From the NCBI RefSeq assembly GCF_000014565.1, contig NC_008269.1:1-64000 (forward strand): a stretch of 64,000 nucleotides of DNA. The letters are read 5' to 3'. Origin of the DNA: Rhodococcus jostii RHA1 (GTDB lineage: Bacteria; Actinomycetota; Actinomycetes; Mycobacteriales; Mycobacteriaceae). Positions 57,945-64,000 of this stretch are shown here, in pieces. Each line of letters starts with the position of its first letter. The first letter of the stretch is position 1. Under the pieces are notes generated by a model. It did not search any database. It was not told where the DNA came from and saw nothing but the letters and a program-made list of their open reading frames with translations. The position numbers were made by a program, and so were the translations under genes.

Positions 57945-60014
57945 TTAGCCCGAAGTTGCGCCTCCGTTGACGAGCAAACCCCTGTTGACCAGGGACCAGG
58001 GGAGGATGGTTGGAATTGGCGCGATGGAACCCGGTGTGGTGAGAGCGGCATAGTGCCCAGCAGTCTGGGGTCGGCCGCCGGAGCTGGACCGGACACCCTC
58101 GTGTTCAGAGGTAAGCACATCACCGGAGATGTGGACCGACACGGTAACTCCCGCGTTGCGCGGCAGGTCGAGCGTCGGACGGAGGGTGATGGTGATGTTG
58201 TGCCGTTTGCTGAGTTCGCTGACGACGAACAGACCCATGTGGCGCGCGGTGTCTGGGGTGACCTCGGGTGTCGAGGCGACTCGGTCGTTGAGTTCGTGGA
58301 GGTCGGACGGCGCCATTCCGATTCCTCGGTCTGCGATCTCGATGACGACACCGCCGTCGATGGTGCGCGCGCAGGTGGTCGTCACAGCACTGTCGGGCGG
58401 GGAGAAGTGCAGGGAGTTGTCGAGAAGTTCGGCCAGAACATGCACGAGATCCCTTCCCGCGGCGCCGGTCAATGTCACCGGCGGCATCGCGCAGACCCGA
58501 ACACGCTGATAGTCCTCGACCTCGGAAATGGCCGCGCGCATGGCGTCACCGAGCAGGATGGGCGCCGGACGGCCGCGGCGATTGTCATTGCCCGCCAGGA
58601 TCAGCAGGTTGTCGCCGTTTCGGCGCATCCGGGTGGCGAGGTGGTCGAGGCGGAAGAGGTTGTCGAGGCGCTTGGGGTCGCGTTCTTCGAACTCGAGTTG
58701 TTCGATCATCTCCAGTTGCAGATCGATCAGCGATCTGCTGCGCCGGGCGAGGGTTTCGAAGACGTTGTTCATCTGCAGCCTCAGCTGTGCCTGCTCGCTG
58801 GCGAGCAGCAGTGCCTGGCTGTGAATGTCATCGATGGCACGGGCAAGTTGGCCGATCTCTTCGTGGGTGTGCACGTCGATGGGATCGAATTCGAGGGTGG
58901 AGGCGTCCGCACCGGACTTGAGTCGTCCGACCGCGTCCGGCAGGTCTGCGTGAGCCACTCGGAGAGCGCCACGCCGCAGTCTCCGCAGGGGCTGCAGCAG
59001 GGATCGTGCCACCACCACGGCGAGCAGAATCGCCGCGAGCAGCAACGCAGTGACAACCCCCGTATCCCGCCAAGCCTGGGTCCGCAACGCCGCCGACTTC
59101 GCTACCACTGCATCCTTCAGATCGGCGGACGCCGTGGCGATTGCGTTGGAATAGTCGTCGACGCTCGCGATCAGCGAGTTCTTCAGATCGGTCAGTGCCC
59201 GGTCGGCACTCTCGCGGTGAGCGACCTCCGGCAGCAATGCGGTGCGGTCATTCACACCGTTTCGGAGCGTCGTCATGGTTGGGTCACCGGGCGGGTACCG
59301 TTGTTCGACCTGGTCGAGCAGCGCGGACTCGGTTCGGAGGTTGGCCAGAAGGTTGACGGACTCGGCTTCGAGATTCGCACCCGATTCGCCGGTGAGAATT
59401 GCCGTCGAGGCGACAACTGACAGGCCCTGGGCCGAAACCAACTTCTGGGCCGCCCACAAACCCTCGAGGCGCACGGTCTCGACGACCACCTCGGGGTCGG
59501 CGATCGGCGCGGTGATCGCGCCCACCGCGCTCGACAGGGCAGATCTGATGGACGCGAGTTGCGCGGTGAGTGCCTCTGTTGATGTCGGTCCCCGCTTGGC
59601 CTGTGCGCTCAAGGCACGCGCACCGGAGAGGGCGGTCGCAACGTCGGATGCTGCGCCCTCGTCGAGTGTATTTGCGGTATTCGCGTTCTCCACGTCCACA
59701 ATTGAGGCGTCGAGGTTGTCGCTCATCGATGTCGAAATGGTGCGTAGCGCCAACGTTCCCATCACAACGGCCGCGTGCCCGTCCAGCTCGACGAGAAGCG
59801 GGAGGATCTGCGCCCTTTCGGAGACCGTGGTGAAGTCCGCTGCCGCCGTGAGGCTTTGTTGTACGCGAAGAAACCCGAGTCCTGCCGCGACCGTGAGGGG
59901 AACGGTCAGTACGACCGCCATCTTCCAGCGCAGCGGCCAGCCTGCAACACCCCGCGCCGACCATATCCCGCGGGGTCGCCGGAAACCGCCGACAGCGGCG
60001 GGTGTGCGACTCAT
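57945..60014 (-). CDS. conservon-type sensor kinase with nitrate-sensing-like domain
   Basis: 689 residues from MSRTPAAVGGFRRPRG (ATG 60014). A transmembrane helix (about 32-50) and a long extracytoplasmic helical domain resembling NIT-type nitrate/nitrite sensors (AQILPLLVELDGHAAVVMGT, DYSNAIATASADLKDA) are followed by a second helix (about 345-365) and HAMP. The kinase part has the region of DHLATRMRRNGDNLLILAG in place of a normal H-box, then HATPase motifs (LAELLDNSLHFSPPDS, DRGIGMAP). These features fit CvnA-like kinases that normally stand before Roadblock/LC7, DUF742 and GTPase genes; none of those is here. The C-terminal tail is short. Confidence 0.8.
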   Translation of the reverse strand: MSRTPAAVGGFRRPRGIWSARGVAGWPLRWKMAVVLTVPLTVAAGLGFLRVQQSLTAAADFTTVSERAQILPLLVELDGHAAVVMGTLALRTISTSMSDNLDASIVDVENANTANTLDEGAASDVATALSGARALSAQAKRGPTSTEALTAQLASIRSALSSAVGAITAPIADPEVVVETVRLEGLWAAQKLVSAQGLSVVASTAILTGESGANLEAESVNLLANLRTESALLDQVEQRYPPGDPTMTTLRNGVNDRTALLPEVAHRESADRALTDLKNSLIASVDDYSNAIATASADLKDAVVAKSAALRTQAWRDTGVVTALLLAAILLAVVVARSLLQPLRRLRRGALRVAHADLPDAVGRLKSGADASTLEFDPIDVHTHEEIGQLARAIDDIHSQALLLASEQAQLRLQMNNVFETLARRSRSLIDLQLEMIEQLEFEERDPKRLDNLFRLDHLATRMRRNGDNLLILAGNDNRRGRPAPILLGDAMRAAISEVEDYQRVRVCAMPPVTLTGAAGRDLVHVLAELLDNSLHFSPPDSAVTTTCARTIDGGVVIEIADRGIGMAPSDLHELNDRVASTPEVTPDTARHMGLFVVSELSKRHNITITLRPTLDLPRNAGVTVSVHISGDVLTSEHEGVRSSSGGRPQTAGHYAALTTPGSIAPIPTILPWSLVNRGLLVNGGATSG

Positions 60015-60330
60015 CGGGCGCCTCTCGGATCGGGTGGGCTCGGACAGCGAAAGAACGCCGATGAGCGCCGAGGTGCGAACCAACTGCGTCCGAACTGGCC
60101 TCGCCGCCACGACCGGGCGCATGGTGGTGGGCAGCCGAGACGCCGACCGCGGATCGGCCTCCTGAGCGGGTCGCTACATCGCTGTTCGAGAAGATTCGTG
60201 GCCACGAGCACAGGCGGTGGAGCGCAGATGGCTGCTCGTGGGTTCGCGGCGCCATTCGCCACCCGCGCCCAGGGCACCGAGGTAGTCATCATCTGTTACC
60301 TGCACCATTCAGGTGTCGGTCATCCCACAT

Positions 60331-60735
60331 CTACCGGGCGGAGGGCATCCGGCGTCCGGCGTGCTGACGGCCTAGCGGCCGGTACCCACCCTCGCGCCGC
60401 TCCGGTCGCCACGCTTCGACGAGTACAGCGCTCAGCCTGCGCTTGTGCGCCCTGATCATGGCCAGGTCCTGCGGCTTCGATGCCAGCGCTGCCTGCAATA
60501 AGACGATGAATCGATCCCGGGTGACGCCGTGGTTGACCATCAATTCACCCGGACCGGATCCGCCGAAGGGCGCCCACCGTATCGCGAAGTCGACTATCCA
60601 GCACTCATCCGAGGTCAGGACTTGCAGCCGATTGAGGTGCTCACTGTCCATGCGGCACTGTTGCACCCAGTTCGGTTGCTGGACTTGCTCTATCGGCTCT
60701 GACGACGACGCGCTGTGCGCCACGGGTAGATTCAT
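60331..60735 (-). CDS. small DUF3263-like protein
   Basis: 134 residues. The central part (LTSDECWIVDFAIRWAPFGG and GVTRDRFIVLLQAALASKPQ) resembles the small actinobacterial DUF3263-type proteins thought to bind nucleic acid, but the match is from general likeness only. It lies upstream of the sensor kinase on the same strand with 316 bases between that hold no gene. The Arg-rich C-terminus (RPERREGGYRPLGRQHAGRR) could contact nucleic acid. Confidence 0.55.
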   Translation of the reverse strand: MNLPVAHSASSSEPIEQVQQPNWVQQCRMDSEHLNRLQVLTSDECWIVDFAIRWAPFGGSGPGELMVNHGVTRDRFIVLLQAALASKPQDLAMIRAHKRRLSAVLVEAWRPERREGGYRPLGRQHAGRRMPSAR

Positions 60736-61061
60736 CAGCTGACCTGCTTGCTACTCGGTCGAATAATGTGTGCGTCGCACGTAGTGGCCGAATCGCCTGA
60801 CTCGGCAGAAAGATCACACCTCGCACCGCGGGTGGGCTCACGGCCGGGGCGAGATCCTGCGAGGTATCTGCAAATTTACGCGCATATGATCTGCGCCACT
60901 ATCCAGTGTGCGTCACACGCTGTACGTATTGCGACAGCGCCGGTTTCGGAGCGAGGTGCATCGCGGACTGTCATGTGCGATGAGTTCGGTTCCGAATACG
61001 TGCGAGCGAATGCCTCGCCGATGTTCGGCGGCTTCCCGACGGAACACTCCGCTGACAGATG
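60736..61061. other. intergenic, no gene recognised
   Basis: Region upstream of the DUF3263-like gene and downstream of an AraC gene. It should carry the promoter of the former. Nothing else seen. Confidence 0.4.
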
Positions 61062-62087
61062 TCAGGCTGAGCGCAGGGTGTGGGACGGGCTGACACCATA
61101 GATTCGTCGATACTCCTGGGAGAATCGGCCGTAGTGGTAGAAGCCCCAGCGACTGGCAATGCCGGACACGGTGTCGGTTTCCGCGTCGGCCGCCATGAGG
61201 TCCTCGTGGGCTCGCTTCATCCGGGCGTTCCGGATGAACTCGATCGGGGTGGTGTCCAGGTACTCGCGAAAACCGCGCTGCAGTGCGCGGACGCCCACAC
61301 CTACTTCTCGGGCAATCAGTTCAGGAGACAACGGCGTCGCCGCGTGTGCGGTGATGTACTCGACGGCTTCGTTGATCGGAGCCGGGGCGGTACGCATCGC
61401 CGGCCTGGTGAGCTCCTCGGCGTACTGGTGTTCGGTGAGATTGAGCAATCCCACCGCGATCGAATAGGTCAAAGGCGCCGCGAGAAGGGGATTCGCCATG
61501 AACGTCCCTTCGATTTGGCTGCGGTAGGTATCGAGCACGAGGCGGCGCCAGGCACGCCCGTTGACGGTGGTGAGATCCAGCCCGCCGTGCAGTTGAACCG
61601 GTCGCGAGACGGGCCGATCGAGCAGATCCTGGATCGCGGTCTGCATGGTGGAGCGATCGAGTTTCATCGCGAAGACGTGCAATTGGCTGGTGCGCGGGGT
61701 GAGGACGCGAGCGTCGGAGCCCGTGGAGTAAACGACCGCGTTGCCCTGCTCGACTGCGGTCTCCTCGCCCCCCGATTCCGAGAGCAGCCGACCCGACATC
61801 GGGATGTTCACGTGATAGCCGTCGATGGCCGGGCAGTAGAGGTCCGTGTTGTTGTTGTAGCGCAGCTGCCCGGAGACCATGGATCCCGCAACCACCGCCT
61901 TCAGGTCGGCGTGAAATCCGGAGCCGGCACCGACCCGCGTGAGTTCGTGGGGATGAAAGACCTCGCCGACACCGGCGACGGCTTCTTCGACGTCTTCGCT
62001 GTGCAGATTGATCGAGGTACACGGAGGGGCGCCGCGTCCCGCCGCGGACGACGCGGTCTTCTCCGGCCCCATCCAGTGGTCAGCCAC
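61062..62087 (-). CDS. AraC-family regulator, complete
   Basis: 341 residues (GTG at 62087; an ATG at 62072 is possible). N-terminal sensor domain (YNNNTDLYCPAIDGYHVNIP, MSGRLLSESGG) and a complete double HTH: SPELIAREVGVGVRALQRGF and SGIASRWGFYHYGRFSQEYR, ending YGVSPSHTLR. It belongs to the AraC-binding-like group that controls aromatic and hydrocarbon operons, as do the truncated AraC at 34700 and the gene at 62261. Its target may be the oxygenase genes starting at 63621. Confidence 0.88.
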   Translation of the reverse strand: MADHWMGPEKTASSAAGRGAPPCTSINLHSEDVEEAVAGVGEVFHPHELTRVGAGSGFHADLKAVVAGSMVSGQLRYNNNTDLYCPAIDGYHVNIPMSGRLLSESGGEETAVEQGNAVVYSTGSDARVLTPRTSQLHVFAMKLDRSTMQTAIQDLLDRPVSRPVQLHGGLDLTTVNGRAWRRLVLDTYRSQIEGTFMANPLLAAPLTYSIAVGLLNLTEHQYAEELTRPAMRTAPAPINEAVEYITAHAATPLSPELIAREVGVGVRALQRGFREYLDTTPIEFIRNARMKRAHEDLMAADAETDTVSGIASRWGFYHYGRFSQEYRRIYGVSPSHTLRSA

Positions 62088-62260
62088 GTAAGTCTGTTCA
62101 CCTTTCCGGCACTGCGACGCGCACTCGCCGAGTGCGCAGAGTATGACTCACATCACATTTTATGCCAAATGGGCATCGCGCTAGAAAAGTGGGCCACTCG
62201 ACCGTGCCCCTAGGGCGCTCGCACGCGGACGCGCCCGAGGCCGTCGCACCGGGGCCGATC

Positions 62261-63193
62261 TCAGCGCTTCAACGTCTCCGACGGGGTGCTGCCGTACCGG
62301 TCGCGGTACGCCGCGGCGAACCGTCCGGTGTGGGTGATCCCGCACCGAAAGGCGATGTCTGCGACGGTGGCCGGCGGACCGGCCGATACAAGTTCGGCGT
62401 GCGCGCGCTCCAGACGGACTTCGAACAAGTATTCGAATGGTGTCTGATTCATGCACTCCCGGAAGCCTTGCTGCAGTCGGCGCACACTGACTCCCGCCAG
62501 TTCGGCCATCTCCCCGGGTGTCCAGGCGCGGGCCGGATCGGCATGTATCGCGTCGATGACCCTTTTGACGATGCGGGGGCGCGCGCCGCGATGACTGTCC
62601 TCTTCGTCCGGCGTGGCCGCGAGGACAAATGCCGTGGTGAGGGTGCCCGCGAGCTGGGTCAGCACGAGGCTGTCACGCCAGAGGCCGGCATCGTCAGCGA
62701 CCTGATGGAAGACGGTGTGGACGAACTTGAGCCAGCTCGCCCCCCGGCCGCTGCGGAGATCGATCTGCATCGGCAGTTTTCCCGGGCGACCCAGCACGCG
62801 GTCCATTTCATGTTGCAGATAGCTCTTCTCAACCTTGAACCCGATGAGGCGGCATGAGGGACTCCAGTGCGGGATGACGGTTCGGGTGTCCGGCGGACAG
62901 ATGGTCGCCTGGCCGGGCAGCGACAGGACCGCGGTCTTCCCGACTACCGACTCGAACCGTCCCGAGACCGGAATGTTGACGCCGTAGGCTCCGGGGTGGT
63001 CGGTCGCGACGGACACCTCGGCGCCGAGTCGCATGCTGGTGATCCGGCACGATCCGATCGTCGCCGTCTTCAGGGCCGATCGAGACGCAGCTCCGGTCGT
63101 CAGCGGCCTCATCTCGTGCGGAAAATACGCTGCGGCGACAGCCTCGTGCACTTCGTGCCAGTCGGTGAATCGGGTAGTGCTGTATGTGCCCAT
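62261..63193 (-). CDS. AraC-family regulator, complete
   Basis: 310 residues from MGTYSTTRFTDWHEVHEAVA (ATG 63193); the frame stays open well upstream but without family likeness. Sensor domain (DHPGAYGVNIPVSGRFESVV, CPPDTRTVIPHWSP) and double HTH (TPGEMAELAGVSVRRLQQGF and DIAFRCGITHTGRFAAAYR, ending YGSTPSETLKR). It is a diverged paralogue of the preceding gene in the same orientation, and it diverges from the reductase gene at 63621, which is its likely target. Confidence 0.88.
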   Translation of the reverse strand: MGTYSTTRFTDWHEVHEAVAAAYFPHEMRPLTTGAASRSALKTATIGSCRITSMRLGAEVSVATDHPGAYGVNIPVSGRFESVVGKTAVLSLPGQATICPPDTRTVIPHWSPSCRLIGFKVEKSYLQHEMDRVLGRPGKLPMQIDLRSGRGASWLKFVHTVFHQVADDAGLWRDSLVLTQLAGTLTTAFVLAATPDEEDSHRGARPRIVKRVIDAIHADPARAWTPGEMAELAGVSVRRLQQGFRECMNQTPFEYLFEVRLERAHAELVSAGPPATVADIAFRCGITHTGRFAAAYRDRYGSTPSETLKR

Positions 63194-63620
63194 CAGGGTG
63201 TACAAACCTCCCACTGTCTTGCGCCTGTCGCCCGAAGAACCTCCCGGACGGGCCCAGATCGTAAACGCCATTGTGAGCCCCATCACTAGATATTTGTCAA
63301 GGAAGAACGGCGCATCGGGGACCCTGAAAATGGATCCCAGGGTCTTCGAGCCGCGTGCGGCAGACGCAGGCGACCCGAACACCACTGCACTGCTGAATCT
63401 TTCGCGACCTGACGCCCGTGCAATCCGGCACAGAAGCAGTGTGTCGAAAAGCGGATAGGACGCGACGCGTCCTGGATAGCTATGAGCTCGGCCACACCAT
63501 AGCTTTGTTTGTGAGATCGCACTCCGCCCGCATGTTCGCGACCGGCGGTTGCGATCCGACAGACCAACCGTGTCTTCATCGACCGATGATCGCCCGCTTC
63601 CCCGCCCCATGGAGGCTGTT
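63194..63620. other. divergent promoter region
   Basis: About 430 bases between the AraC gene and the reductase gene. It should contain both promoters. I see no copy of the bph-regulon motif here. Confidence 0.4.
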
Positions 63621-64000
63621 ATGTCCCCCGAGAACCCTGATCCGAACACCACCCTCACACTGGTGGTGGACGAAGTCCGCAAGGAATGCGACGACGTGCT
63701 CACGCTGAGCTTGATCGACGGCACCGGAAGTACCCTCCCGACCTGGGAGGCCGGCGCACACATCGATCTGCACCTGGCGAACGGCTTGGTGCGGCAGTAC
63801 TCGCTGCACAACACGCCCGGCGACAGTTCCCGCTACGAGGTCGCCGTCCTTCGAGATCCCAACAGCCGCGGAGGGTCACAGCACATCCACGACGAGGTGA
63901 AGAAGGGCGGCACACTCACAGCGTCATTGCCGCGCAACAACTTCCCACTCGAGCCGGCAGAAGAGTATCTCTTCGTCGCCGGAGGGATCGGCATCACGCC
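63621..64000 (+). CDS. oxygenase reductase (PDR/VanB type), partial at window end
   Basis: From MSPENPDPNTTLTLVVDEVR (ATG 63621) 126 codons are present and the gene runs past 64000. Flavin-binding segment LVRQYSLHNTPGD and the start of the NAD domain LFVAGGIGITP are visible, so this is a paralogue of the reductase at 31929-32903. It is the first gene of a new plus-strand unit, probably with its oxygenase outside the window. Confidence 0.85.
   Translation, partial: MSPENPDPNTTLTLVVDEVRKECDDVLTLSLIDGTGSTLPTWEAGAHIDLHLANGLVRQYSLHNTPGDSSRYEVAVLRDPNSRGGSQHIHDEVKKGGTLTASLPRNNFPLEPAEEYLFVAGGIGIT

Noticed and set aside
57798..59420. 540-codon open frame opposite the conservon-type kinase
   Set aside because: Antisense shadow; composition is unlike a real protein.

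Overview
The window is high-GC actinobacterial DNA and looks like a Rhodococcus accessory replicon, probably a catabolic plasmid. The grounds are a rhodococcal-type biphenyl/alkylbenzene dioxygenase operon with its BphS/BphT two-component system, actinobacterial families throughout (DUF6308, TIGR03118, Hsp70-like, conservon-type kinase), a high density of broken transposases, and many pseudogenes.

Left part (1-16165): repeat-rich DNA and gene wreckage (Clp N-domain and DUF6308 remnants), two toxin-antitoxin modules (RES type at 1531-2727, MazEF type at 3620-4154), then a ChrB-like gene with an MFS transporter, a dead PAP2 phosphatase, a frameshifted lipoprotein, a PepSY protein with an OmpR/histidine-kinase pair, a dead tyrosine recombinase, an Hsp70-like membrane protein, a TIGR03118 protein and a membrane protein.

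Middle part (16166-43300): a junction where a truncated AMP-ligase meets the first codons of an alcohol dehydrogenase, an intact aldehyde dehydrogenase, and an IS630 element with a -1 frameshift site. Next is a three-level nest: an IS256-type transposase gene split by an ISAzo13-type element, itself split by an antisense group II intron. After a TetR regulator and IS21 debris comes an unusual catabolic cluster (29674-33764): one PaaA/PaaC-like diiron protein, two small unknown proteins, a phosphotransferase-like protein without its catalytic loop, an oxygenase reductase and an enoyl-CoA hydratase. Beyond it are truncated AraC and MalT-like regulators, a meta-cleavage-product hydrolase, an MDR reductase between IS256 remnants, and a double-DUF427 protein.

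Right part (43331-64000): an enoyl-CoA hydratase-like gene diverging from an acyl-CoA ligase, then bphT, bphS, an SCP2-like remnant, bphB, bphC, bphAd, bphAc, bphAb and bphAa, all on the minus strand. Together these encode ring dihydroxylation, dehydrogenation and meta-cleavage. The hydrolase at 37861 could act on the ring-cleavage product, and the ligase and hydratase could handle the released acid. A shared ~20-bp element occurs only upstream of the hydrolase, in the hydratase/ligase divergent region and upstream of bphAa, so these three units look like one BphST-type regulon. The window ends with a conservon-type sensor kinase, two AraC regulators and the start of a second oxygenase reductase.

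No rRNA, tRNA or CRISPR array was seen. Function calls come from recognising protein families by eye; no database search was run.
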